From Piliocolobus tephrosceles (Eukaryota > Chordata > Mammalia > Primates > Cercopithecidae), in NCBI RefSeq assembly GCF_002776525.5, contig NC_045441.1, positions 69,135,467 to 69,199,466 of the forward strand: 64,000 nucleotides of DNA. Direction: 5' to 3'. The translations under genes were made by a program, and so were the position numbers. Positions 32,234 through 43,802 of this stretch are shown piece by piece. Numbering within the stretch: the first letter of the stretch is position 1; each line of letters starts with the position of its first letter. The notes beneath the pieces were generated by a model. It searched no databases. It was not told the origin of the DNA and saw only the letters and a list, made by a program, of their open reading frames with translations.

Positions 32234-34027
32234 TTCATAGGAATTGCATTGAACCTGTAGATTGCTTTGGGCAGTATCGTCGTCCTTGTCAAAATACCAA
32301 TATTATTTTTTACAGCATTAGAAAAAAATTCTAAAATTCATATGGAGCACCACCCCTCAAAACAAAAGCAAAAATAGAGTAACCATGAACAAAAAGAACA
32401 AAACTAGAGGAATCACACTACCCAACTTCAAAGTATATTACAAAGTTATAGTAACCAAAGTAAGGATGCTATTGGTATAAAAACAGACTATAGGCCAATG
32501 GAGCAGATTAGAGAGTTTAGAAATAAATCCAAGTATTTACAGCCAACTGATTTTTTGATAAAGGAGCCAAGAACATGCACTGAGAAAATAACACCTTCTT
32601 CAATAAATGGTGCTGAGAAAATTGGATATCCACACGCAGAAGAAGGAAATCAGACACGTATCTGTGCTTATATACAAAAATTAACTGAAGATGGACTAAA
32701 GACTTAAATATAAAACCTGAAACTATAAGACAGCCAGAAAAAAAAAGAAAGAAAAAAAAAACAGGAGTAACACTGCCAAGATACTGAGCTAGGTAAAGGT
32801 TTCAAGGTTGAGACCTCAAAAGCACAGAAAACTATAACAAAAATAGACAAATTGGACTATACTAAACTAAAACCTTCTACATAGCAAAGAAAACAATCAA
32901 TGGAGTAAATAGACAACCTACAGAATGGCAGAAAATATTTACAAACTACTCAGTTGACAACGGACGAATATCCAGGATATACAAGGAACTCAACTCAATT
33001 AAAAAAAAAATCCCATTAATATGTTGGCTAAGGACATGAATAGATAGTTCTCCATGGAAGAAATACAAATGACCAACAGATATATGAACAAATGCCCAAC
33101 ATCACTAATCATTAGGAGAATGCATACGAAAATCACAATGAAATATACCCAAGTTAGAATGGTAGTTACCAAAAATACAAAAACAAAACAAAGAAAAACA
33201 GATGCTGGTGTGGATGTGGAGAAAAAAGAACTGATATGCACTGTCGATTGGAATGTAAATTAGTACAAACACTATGGAAAACAGAATGGAGATTTCTCAA
33301 AAGACTAGAAATAGAACTATACAACCCAGCCATCACACTACTAGGTATATATCCAAAAGAAATCAGAATGTCAAAGGGATACCTGCACTGGCGTGTTTGT
33401 TGCAACACTATTCCCAATAGCAGAGATATGGAATCAACCTAAGTGCCTATCAGTGGATGAAAGGATAAAGAAAATGTGGTATATATGCACAATGGAATAC
33501 CATTTGGCCATAAAAAGACAATGTTGTCATTTGCAGAAATATGGGTGGAATTTGAGGTCATTATGTTCAGTGAAACAAACTAGACACAGAAAGGCAGATA
33601 CCACATGTTCTCACTCATATGTGGGAGCTAAAAAAAAGAGTTGATCTCACTGGTTCGACTTGGTGTTTGAAAAAACAAAACAACACAAAACAAAAAACGT
33701 TAATCTCATAGATACAGATAATAGATTGAAAGATACCAGAGGGAAGGGTGTGTGGGTGAAAAGGGAGGGGTTGGTATTGGGTATAAACATACTATTAGAA
33801 GAAATAAGCCCCAATATTTGATAGCAGAGTAGGGTGACTACAATTAGCAACAGTGTATTGTAGATTTCAAAGCCCATAGAAGAGAGAACTTGAAATGTTG
33901 CCAACACATAGAAATGATAAATTCCCAAGATGATGCACTATCCCGACGTGATCATCACATACTATATGCATGTAATAAATACATATACTCCATACATTTG
34001 TAAAATATTTTGTATCAATTAAAAATA
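32234..34027 (+). mobile_element. LINE-1 (L1P/L1MA-age) with inverted 5' tip
   Basis: From about 32288 the plus strand follows late ORF2 ('tctaaaattcatatggagca', 'ggaatcacactacccaactt') and then the 3' UTR to 'ttttgtatcaattaaaa'. The first 50 bases (32234-32286, 'ggaattgcattgaacctgta') are ORF2 in the reverse sense, and are the segment that normally lies immediately upstream. This is the signature of twin priming. ORF2 fragments such as 33236-33442 are broken by stops. 'tagttta' words on both sides may be target duplicates. Confidence 0.82.
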
Positions 34028-34045
34028 GTTTATTAATGGATGCAG

Positions 34046-34370
34046 TGTAGTCTATACTAGGGTAAACATTTTCTGTAAATAACCAGATGATAAGTATTTT
34101 ATTTATTTATTTTTTATTTTTTTTTTTTTAATTTTTTTTTTTTATTTATTTTTTTTTTTTGAGGCGGAGTCTCGCTCTGTCGCCCGGACTGGAGTAAAAC
34201 TTTGAGGGTGAAAAGGCAAAACTGAGGATATTACTTAGGTCCTTATATAATAATTTCAGATACAGTTATATAAAAATGTTAAACATTTAAATCCCACCAG
34301 TCATCTAAAAACAGAGAGGAGCCAAATTTGACTTGTAGGCCACAGTTTGCAAACCTGTGCTCTGTAACAT
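34046..34370 (-). mobile_element. hAT-Charlie-like MITE, antisense, interrupted by an Alu fragment
   Basis: The minus strand reads 'cacaggtttgcaaactgtgg', 'cctacaagtcaaatttggct', and at the far end 'tctggttatttacagaaaat'. This is a familiar hAT non-autonomous element. The interruption at 34097-34195 is an Alu tail plus a short Alu piece. I do not fix the subfamily. Confidence 0.55.
34097..34195 (-). mobile_element. Ultra-truncated AluY: 35 bp plus long T-rich tail
   Basis: About 64 bases of T with ATTT interruptions (34097-34160) are followed by 'gaggcggagtctcgctctgt' and 'cgcccggactggagt', then unrelated hAT sequence. The 35 Alu bases are identical in reverse to the 3' end of the AluY at 1791, including the unusual 'cagtccgggcg'. 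It is therefore a young Old World monkey-type copy, truncated to its last few dozen bases. Confidence 0.8.
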
Positions 34371-34455
34371 CTTATAAATGAAAGTTTCATATTCATGTTG
34401 TACTGAGCCTAAAACTTAAAAAAAATTAATCCCCAAATCATATGCTATGTAACCC

Positions 34456-34456
<1 letters not shown>

Positions 34457-34491
<35 letters not shown>
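34457..34491 (+). repeat. (GT)n microsatellite
   Basis: Fifteen or so GT units with one early C interruption. Confidence 0.95.
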
Positions 34492-34492
<1 letters not shown>

Positions 34493-34567
34493 AGAGTTTT
34501 TTCCTTGAACATAGTAATTTTAATATCTTGGGCCTAATTTTTATTATTCTCAATGGCATAATTTCTT

Positions 34568-34661
34568 GGTAGATATAATTGCTAAAGGATTAAGTAAATT
34601 ATTTAATTACATTTGGTAGATGTAATTGCTAAAGGATTAAGTAAATTATTTAATTGCATTT
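34568..34661 (+). repeat. Tandem duplication, two 47-bp units
   Basis: The unit starting 'ggtagatataattgctaaag' is followed directly by a second copy with two substitutions. The unit is not a simple repeat. Confidence 0.93.
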
Positions 34662-35822
34662 TTATTGCAATTGCATGTGAGCAATAATTAGATGGAAATG
34701 AGATGAATCATATTCATTTCTTGTCATGAAAAGAAGGTAATATTAATCTAACTGGTAGATGTGAGAAAAATGTTAATATTTGCACTTATCACATAATCTG
34801 CACTTATTTATGATGTGAATGTCATGCAGAAGAGATATAAGTCATCTGTTAATTTACTTTTAGCTGCAAAGAATTCAGACTTGCTTAATTTTCTAGAGTT
34901 AATGGGTCTCTATTGTAAGGATACCTTGAGGAGCAAAGGAGACTGAAAGCTGTCTCATTAGTAGTGCATGCAGGACTCAGGAAGAGTTGAACCTTTGTTT
35001 ATTGTGGTTGAGAATAAGTCAGTAGCTCTTGCATTCTATCAGCAGTTCTGGTGACCCAGAGGGGATTTGAGTTCTGCCCTGATATGGCTCCTTTTTGTCT
35101 TCTTTCCACCTGTCCTGACTGCTTCTTCCTACTCTGCTTTTCTCTCTCTACTCTGATCATTGTTGTAACTTCACTCCTCAGAGATTTTGCCTACTTTCTT
35201 CCTTGTGAATGTGTGCTTGGCATTTGTTTTGTTTTAATTTCTAACCTGGGAAACTCACGGTGATCTCTAATCAAGAAGACAGACTTTCTTTCCAGATGCT
35301 AAGGACTTCGGGTCTGGTTTGAATGTCTGACCTAATCCCTCCTCTCCAGACCATGTGTGTTAGATCCTCAAAGTTTACCACCTGAATCACTGTCTTTTAA
35401 ATAAGATGATAGTCATTATTTCAAACTGAAAGGGCATATCATGACTTGAATATTGTTCCTACCAAGGGAAAACTAGGTTGGACACTCATAGATTTTCCTA
35501 GAATTATTTTTTTTTCTTTTATCACTGTTTGATTGTTGCATGTCTACTGTTTAGTCAAAAAACAAACAAACATAGAGGGTGGGCCCATAATTCCTGACCC
35601 TGTGAATTCCACAATTTTATTAGATCCATTTTATTTTTTTGAGTGACTATTAAACATGGCTTTTGTCCATTTAATAATAGATCAATTCAAGCATATCACA
35701 TGGTCGGTCCAATAATCCCTTGGACATAACGGGAAGATGACTGGACTCAAGGCAGGTGTAAAAATCTAAATTTAGCTGTTTTAGCTGTTTTCAGTATAGC
35801 ACTGTTGGCCTTTTGCAATAGG

Positions 35823-35828
<6 letters not shown>
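34662..35828. other. No recognised feature
   Basis: Moderately AT-rich. The block 35040-35260 is somewhat GC-richer with a 70-codon frame of no recognisable family. A T run marks the start of the next Alu. Confidence 0.35.
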
Positions 35829-35861
<33 letters not shown>

Positions 35862-36149
35862 GGAATCTTGCACTGTTGCCCACCTCGGGTAGAGTACAAT
35901 GGCACAATCTTGGATCTTGGCTCACTCCAACCTCTGCCTCCCAGGTTCATGCAATTCTCCTACCTCAGCCTCCCGAGTAGCTGGGATTACAGGCACACAT
36001 TACTATGCCCAGCTAATTTTTTGTATTTTTGGTAGAGACAGAGTTTTACAATGTTGGTCAGGCTAGTCTCAAACTCCTGACCTCATAATCCACCCACCTC
36101 AGCCTCCCTAAGTGCTGGGAGTACAGGTGTGAGCCACCACACCCAGCCT
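35829..36149 (-). mobile_element. Full-length Alu, antisense, older
   Basis: A 28-T tail is followed by a diverged 'gatggaatcttgcactgttg' and runs to a head ending 'ccaccacacccagcc'. It contains a local duplication of 'cttggat' (35909 and 35916). The number of substitutions suggests AluS or J. Confidence 0.92.
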
Positions 36150-36424
36150 AAGTTTTCTTATATTATTTAAAGAACAGAAGGACATTAAATGATTATTGCA
36201 TATTCCTAAATTTATAGGTGACACCAAAAATTAAGGAATTAGAAGATTAAGCAAAATGTAGAGATAACAGAAATTACAGCAAACAGGAGAAAGCAGTCAC
36301 AATTTAGCTCAAGGGGATGGAGATTTTGAAGGAATGGTAGCCCACAGTTTTCAAGTGATTTGATTTTTGTCAAATTTAGCTAAAAATCCAGAATTAATAC
36401 AAAATGATATGAAATATATTTTGT
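36150..36424. other. No recognised feature
   Basis: AT-rich spacer between the Alu and an MLT1 relic. Confidence 0.35.
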
Positions 36425-36685
36425 TTACCTCCTGCCCCCAGTTGACATATTGATGTATTTGTACCCATTACCTCAGACTGTGACCGTATTTGTAGACAAG
36501 ATCTTTACAGAGCAAATCAAATTAAAATCAGTTTATTAAAGTGGGCCCTAATCTAATGTGACTGCTATCTAAACATCTTTCTTTTGACTGTCTAGTTTTG
36601 AAAACTGTGATGCAATACATTTCTGTTGTTTAAGCCATACAGTTTGTGGTACTTCTTTGCAGCAGTTGTAGAAAACTAATACTCA
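36425..36685 (+). mobile_element. MLT1 LTR with internal deletion
   Basis: The 5' part 'acctcagactgtgaccgtat' and 'gtgggccctaatctaatgtg' and the 3' part 'acatttctgttgtttaagcc' and 'acagtttgtggtacttcttt' are MLT1. The usual middle section with the AGACA-rich stretch is missing. Confidence 0.82.
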
Positions 36686-39257
36686 ATGTCTCCCTGATTT
36701 TTAAAATGCTGGCAACCTGTTGAATTACAAAAGATAAGTTGAAACCAAACGTATCTTTCTGCTTTCTCCTTTAGATTCAGAATTACAGATCATTAAAAAA
36801 TAAATTACTATCAAAGGCAGAGGGCAAAGTACACTTGTTATTCGAGGCATTCAGAATGATAATTGAACATTTGGGGATATGTGTATGTGTTTGGGATTTG
36901 TTTCAACCACTGCTGCTTGATATTAAACCTTGCTAATGATTGCTAATCCTTCCTGTATGTCTCAGATTCAGTTTACCTAAAAGAGGAGATTCTGTTGGTG
37001 GAAAAGTCATCATAGTGGGTGAAACATTTGTATTTTATTAAAGTTTAATTACTTTTTACAATCAGACCATCTCAATGGCCTGATGACAATCTCCAATCCA
37101 GCATTTTTAGCCAAGGGAGAGTATGATGACCAGTCACTGTGTGTAATAACTCACCACTGGTTATGAATATAACATTTACTCTGACTTTCCTAGACTACTC
37201 TGTACAATAATTCAATTCACTGATAAATACAGGTAAGATTCAGGCCAAATGAGATGTATTCACAGTTTTAAAATCTTTACTCATTGAATTATTGGAGATA
37301 AATGAAACTAAAAAATCTCTATGGTTATTCAGGTCTTATAACAACTTTGTTCAACATCAACAGTTTATCCAAATCTGATGCAACAGAATAATCAGAATTA
37401 TTACAAATAGCAAACAGAATGCTTCCAAGATATTATTTCAAACATAATATATTATTATTATATTCAAACATAATGTAACTCCCTATTTGACTTTGAGTTC
37501 AAACTTCTTTAACATCATAGTTTTGCTGGTTCCATTAGTTCAATATGAATTGAAGCCAGCTGATCCATGCTGCTAGCAATTTTAAATACTTCATATTCAG
37601 AAAAGAGCATTCCAGTTAAGACAACCATTTTCTCTTGCTATTTTAAACTCCAAACTAGATGTTAAATCAGTGTATGCTATAATAATAAAACTTAGAAAAA
37701 TATAAGTATGGGCATATTTTATATGCTAAGGATTTTTCTCACTAGAAAAATTATTTTAATAATATATAACTAAATCAGTTACGTAAAGCATTATTTCAAA
37801 AGTATGCCTCACTTTCTCAATCTGTGAGGTTAAGAAGTTGGACTATGTGAATTATAAGGGTTATTTTAACTCTAAGAACCAAAAAGAAGTAAACGAAAGA
37901 AGGAAGGTGAAAGGAAGGAAAGAAAACAAAATACAAAAGGACACAGGGATACTGTATTTTTCCCTCTGGTTGTCTGAGGTAGGTTTTATTTGATAGTTGG
38001 AAAGATAATATGATGAAAACCAAGGAAAGGAATATTCATGTGAATTCCAGTGTTGTATTTTTTTCTTTACGGTATTTTTGGTAAAGGAAAATAGATGATG
38101 ATTGTCGTTGTTGTAGAGACACTGCCCAGAGACTTCAACATATACCTCAGAAAACCCTGGGATCAGGACACTGACATGCCATTTGCAAAACAAAATCTGA
38201 CTATAGCTACAATTTCTATTTGTTTCTAGTAAATGGCATCATGAAATACACATAAACAAACTTATAGCTTAGTCATTGCTATTGAGAGGTCCTTCGAAAA
38301 AAGAAGCGAATACCATAGAGTTTAATTTGTTTTGAAGATACTTGTAACTCAGAAAACCCATGAAGAAAATGTGGCTCTGGGGATTAAGAACATATGTATT
38401 TTAGTTGTAATTAGCTGCACCAGAAAAACTCTGACTTTTAAAGAATTATGCCCCTCAATTGCTCTAGAGTTTCTGTAAATGTTTGCCACATCCATGGCAT
38501 TCCGTAGAGGGTTTATGCTCTGCTGGGTATAATCCCTGGTAACAGACTCATGGTTTCTCCCAGTGCCAGTAGCTGATGACCCTAAATAATATATAACCCC
38601 AAATTCTAAGCTGTATATTTGCCATTAAGTTCGTAGGACAAACAGAGCAAAGAGAAAGTATGGGGTTTAGACAGCATCATCTATTTTTCAGTTATACAAG
38701 CCAGTTGTGATTGATATATGTACAGCAGCTGGCTTTTAATATAAAACACAATTTAAACCTTAGAAAACTGTTAACTAAAGAGCCATGATTTGCATTAAAT
38801 ATAGTTATTCCATTCAGGGATGTGAAGTCACATTTATAGAATAGACTTGATCACTTGTAAATGTAGGTTGTAAATATTTGGACAACATTTAATTAATTAA
38901 GGTGTTTTGCTTACTTTTTATAAGCTACTGTGATGCACATTACCACGGTACTTGTTTTTTCTTTAAGTGATTACTTCAAGAAAAATATGAACTCTGTTGT
39001 ATAAGTTCTTTCTTCTATTTACCAACTGTCCTTAACAACTGGATTTTAGAAAATTCAAGCCACTCACACATTTAGGCAGGTTAAAACCACAGGAAACTTA
39101 GTAATAAACTGAGTGATAACAACATTAACCAGCAGTTATCAGCATCAAGGGCGCTGAGCTATACACACGGGGAATCCATTTTTCCAAATGTAACATAGAC
39201 TACTGAACACTTTCCCAGATGACAACAGATAAACGATGAGTGACTTTTGCTGTTATT
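36686..39257. other. Long stretch without major recognised features
   Basis: A decayed MIR/MER5-like piece may lie at 37805-37880 ('cctcactttctcaatctgtg', 'ggttaagaagttggacta'). A GAAAGG-rich patch is at 37893-37930. Minus frames over 37817-38193 are chance frames. Otherwise nothing is assigned. Confidence 0.35.
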
Positions 39258-39400
39258 TACTACATATATAGAGTATATATACACACATATATATACAAAT
39301 ATATATAGACAGAAACTGAAAACTCAATTTTCAGTAATTGTAATTTCCTATACATATATAGTAAATATATATAGAGACAGACACTGAAAACAGTTTTATA
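39258..39400 (+). repeat. AT-rich block with an imperfect direct duplication
   Basis: 'tacatatatag' and then '(g)acaga(a/c)actgaaaac' occur twice in the same order, at about 39260-39325 and 39350-39395. The first copy has an extra TATACACA stretch. The units are separated by 'ttttcagtaattgtaatttc'. Confidence 0.75.
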
Positions 39401-41939
39401 TATTAATAAATGTATTTCATGTTTTTAGTTAATAAAGAGCTGATATCAACTATACAGATTTCTCTTTCAAATACATAGAAAGAATGAATTACAAATAACA
39501 TAAAACTCCAGTTACAATAATTAGTTATTGTGCTTTTTATAAGTTATTTCCAAATGCCCATCTTATTTATGATATCTTTGGCTGCTATGACTCAGACAAT
39601 AAAGATGATGACAGAGTGTTTTCTAGGATTAATATTTATACTTTAAAGGGCAAAATCTCTAATGTTTCCACAGAATAATAACCTTGAGAGCTTATAAAAA
39701 TAGAGCTAGAAACCCCATCTGCAGATATTCTATATTTTTGTGTGTCTGGCTGAAGTGCCACGCTAGAAGCTGACCAGTAACCTCCCCTTCCCCAGTGTGA
39801 ATCTCCTGAAAATGCTCCAGGTGGTGGTCAAAGTCGGGAGGATCATGGAAAACACTGGGAGTATCAACATTTAATTTAATAAAATAATTAAATCATTGAT
39901 GTATTATGTCAACCACTAATTTAATAGAGGTATATTAAATACCTGTGATCAATAGCTCAGCAAAGATTCTGTATTTCTGTAATGTTTCCATTGTAAGAGG
40001 ACAAAGAGTGTAACCTCCTTATTCTTGGACTAAAACCCAGAGGTAGGGTAGATTTACCTAAGGCAGAGCTAGTTATCTCCAAACCCTAAAATGTTACTTT
40101 AGTGAATACATTTCTGATTTTATTTCAGACTTCTTAGATATAAACTACAAATTCTCCTTTTGCCTCCATAGATATATATTAAGACCTTGAATATTAAGTT
40201 AAGTGAGTGATTAGCTAAATAGAGCTTGAAGATACCTTGTTTGGCTTTGGCCTTTAGATATATCTCTCCTTACTCTTCATTATTAAAAAAAGGCTCCTTC
40301 ATCCAGGAAAATAGACAAGAAATGTCAGATATTTGCTTATTATAAAGGCTCTTCCATGCTTTGCATTAAAACACCCCAAAACCCTAAATTCTCATATCAC
40401 CTTCTTCATTTTGCTTTACTTTTTTAAATTAAAAGATATTGGAGGTATGGTCTCTATAGAGAGACTGGAAGATTTAATGTTATGTTTTAAATATATAAGA
40501 CCAGAATAATATTCTGAAGAACAGAGAGGGAAGAACTAGGCTATTTTTAAAGCAAACAAAAAATACCCAGAAACTATACAAAGGAAAGAAAGAAAGAAAA
40601 CCAAAAGAAAAAAAAAAAGTAAATTTTGTACATTTTCTAGCTGTGCTAAAGAAAAAGACAAATTGTGTTAAATTTTTATTTAATAAAGTCCTCAATAATT
40701 CCAGTCACAAAAATGTATGTAAATACCCATCTGTCATTTTAAGTGAGGATACTTTCTTTTTACCTGTGATATTCAGAAAACTATTTTGCCTCATCTATTA
40801 AGGGAAGATCTCTCTTAAAATATTGTGGATTTTGTTCTTGTGTTAGTAATTTCCTGATTTCAGACTAGCTGATTTTTTAATAACAAATTTAACACATTAT
40901 TCCTTATCTGAGCATTAGAAACAAAATATGCATATGCAGAGACATGGAACTATCCAACCTATTGCATTTACTAAGGTTGGGAAAGCACTGGAGGGAGCTG
41001 GTTGAGTCCACGCTGAGTAATTATCAATGGAAATGAGTTTGGCCATTTTCTTTTGCACTGGGAAATTTAAACAAAATTTGTTGAGTAAATATTGATACTG
41101 TATTTGTGCATTCATTAAAGTACAAAAGCTTCTCATTTGAATTCATAGGACATGAATTAGAATAAAGAAAGGATTAGACAGAAATACCATACAGCATAAA
41201 TGCATTCATGGGGTGGATAAATTTTCTGTAAGTAGAATCAGATTTGCAAAGGAATCTCCATATCCTCCAAGTTCCTTTTCAAAGGATTTGACCATTTTTG
41301 GATGAGAGAACCAACCCTTGACTGAACATGATTAGGGATAGCATCAGTTAGTAATTTCTTAATAAACAACTTATTTGATGACATAATGTATAAATTATAA
41401 ATTGCCAATTGATTATTTGTCTTTTAGATATATAGCCGCAATAATGGTTCACCTTTATTTTAGCAGTGCTTGTGAATTCTCCTCTTGTTCTTAAAAATAG
41501 CAATTGCTTTTTAAACCTAAAGCCATAGTATTAAAGTTGCTTTTAAAAATGTTGCTGTCCACTTGATTCACATTTTTTTGGATTATAATATTGTGTAAGC
41601 ATAAATGCATTCAATTTAAAAGTTATTTATAATCAAATTCCTCTATAATCCTTTTAGAGGAAAACACAGGTACTACCTAAAATATGGTTACTCAAATAGC
41701 ACTTTCTCAGAAAACACCTTGGACTACATAAAAAAGAATTATCATATAAAATATATGTTTAGAATAATATATTCTAAGCCCAATGCTGTTTTCAAAATGA
41801 GGGCACTGCAGAAGTAGCAGCTTCTTTCTCTGTGAATGTTCCCCAAAGGAGAAACATTTTAATATTTTTGCACTGAACAAGGTGACTTGAAGGTTGTTAA
41901 AATTATAAAAATATTTTGAGGGTTAAGGCATGGGTGTGA
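39401..41939. other. Long stretch without recognised features
   Basis: AT-rich. A GAAA-rich patch lies at 40583-40620 and a slightly GC-richer patch at 39750-39850. I can assign no repeat or gene. Confidence 0.35.
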
Positions 41940-42420
41940 AACTTAGATAAAGTAGTGGAATGGCTAGTCCTTTGATTCTTGCCTTTCCACCATCCAGTGG
42001 CCTGGGCTCTGCTGCAGACATGCTTCCCATGCTAAGTTTTACCTCTGCTTGTGCTGCTTATCCAGTAGCATATCTAGCCTCGTTAAGAGCCAGGGTGAAG
42101 TATTTCCCTGTGAGAAAACATAGCAGACCTGAAACTTATTTCTGGCACCATCGCCCCTCGATGCAAATTTGGAGATCAAGAAATGGACTTGAGAAGTACT
42201 CTACATGGTTTGGTCGACACTACCCTCTCTCAAATCTCTTCTTCTCCTAATTTGAGTATACATTGGGACTGCATGCCTTGGGGAAGTATATTGATGCTCT
42301 TGATAGAGATAAAGAAGTACCTTATGGTTTAAGGACAAATGTGAGCAGCTACATGCTTAGTTGGGCAAATGGTAAAGGAGGCAAAGGGAAGATACAGAAC
42401 ATTTGCTATACTCTAGAATC
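41940..42420. other. Unidentified GC-richer block with open frame
   Basis: A plus-strand frame of 96 codons (41960-42250) starts MASPLILAFPPSSGLGSAAD. It has no domain I recognise, no clear Kozak context and no flanking splice signals I would trust. Composition is unlike the surrounding AT-rich DNA, so an old retrocopy or unnamed LTR fragment is possible. I do not call it a gene. Confidence 0.3.
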
Positions 42421-43394
42421 TTTCCATTTCCTAGCATTTTCTTAATTTTTGATTAAGACAGAAACTTTTTGTGTGTGTGTGAGTCTGTTCTTTCTCTTTA
42501 TATTCTTCAAAATAAGCATTCTAGTCACACATTTGGACAAGCCAGTCCTTGGTCACAGATATTCATATATAGCCCAGATAGAAGAAGCATTATCATTTTT
42601 CTTTGTCTTTTACATTTTTAATGTGGATTATAAAATTCTAGTCCTAAATTGCAGTCACATAAATTGCCACTGTGTCTCAGTTTAATTTGGCTAGCATGTA
42701 GTTGTTTGTCAGCTAATTTGCCAAGTACTATGATAGACTCAAGTAGAAAAGTCTCATTTTCATGACTTTTGTAGTCCAAAATACCACAGATCCTAAGCAA
42801 CCATAATGAAAGGAAATACATAGTAACTGTTTCCCCAACATATTGTGTACTAGGTGCTGAAAACACAAAGGTAGAAAAGATATATCCCAGCCCTTTGGGG
42901 CCACGGGAATGTATACTCAAAAACCAAAGATATTAGCCTAACTGCCTTGAGACTAGGGTATTCTTATAAGCTAAGGATTTTAATAAAATCTTATAGTTTT
43001 TTTTTGAATTCTGAGATCACGTCCTATTTTTCTTCAGGTTAAATTTGTGTGCATGTATGCAGTGATGGTGTTAGAAGATGGTGGATGATTTTGCTGCTTT
43101 TATTTTATTCTTATCAAGAAAAATAAAAGTAGACAACCCCACATCTGTTCCTTAAACAAAACCAAAAAATATATACATAATATAAAATACACGTACATAT
43201 TTAAACAGGACCTTGAAAGAGGGATAGAACATGACACTTGAGAGATGTCATAAAATGGGCAAAGCACATTCCTGATGAATTGAATCACATGAACAGTGGT
43301 AAAGAATTGGAAAAGAACAGGGCATGATTAACAATATATGAATCTGGCTGAAAATATGGCAAGTTGACAAGAACTATACCTTTAACAGATAGTA
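42421..43394. other. Mostly unassigned; possible L2/MIR relic near 42830-42920
   Basis: 'ttgtgtactaggtgctgaaa' followed by 'cacaaaggtagaaaag' resembles the reversed 3' part of L2 or MIR-type elements, but it is short. The rest shows nothing recognisable. Confidence 0.3.
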
Positions 43395-43560
43395 GATAAT
43401 TTCTATAAGTCATTATTTGCTATATGCAACGGTATGTGCCAAGACTTTCTATAGATATTAGATCATTTAATGCTCATCACAGTATTATGTACTAATTATT
43501 ATGGAAATTTTACACTTGAAGAAGTCGAGGCTCAGAACTTAATTATAAGACCTTGCTCTC
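43395..43560 (-). mobile_element. MIR, antisense
   Basis: 'tagatcatttaatgctcatc' and 'ggaaattttacacttgaaga' with 'gaggctcaga' correspond to the reversed MIR core ('catttaatcctcacaac', 'cattttacagatgagg'). Diverged. Confidence 0.6.
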
Positions 43561-43785
43561 CACTTCATTTGCAATCGGCCAGAAAGGTGAGGGGCCAGAT
43601 TTGGAAGGACCTGGCACTTTTTTCTTTAGATAGTGTAAATGTATTGAAAAACTGATAGTCTGTTTGCTTTTATTCTTTGAAAGGAAATTAATGTTTAATT
43701 TATCTCCAACCTCACACACCATGATAAAGCCAAGTTACTTTAGTGCATCTACCATTTAATAATATGAATATTGTGATTAATGCTT

Positions 43786-43802
43786 AATAATAGCATTTTA
43801 TG
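43786..43802 (+). repeat. Target-site duplication, left copy
   Basis: 'aataatagcattttatg' is repeated exactly at 44880-44896 and brackets the twin-primed L1. Confidence 0.93.

Noticed and set aside
34568..34661. CRISPR-like repeat-spacer array
   Set aside because: Only two directly adjacent units without spacers, in vertebrate nuclear DNA.
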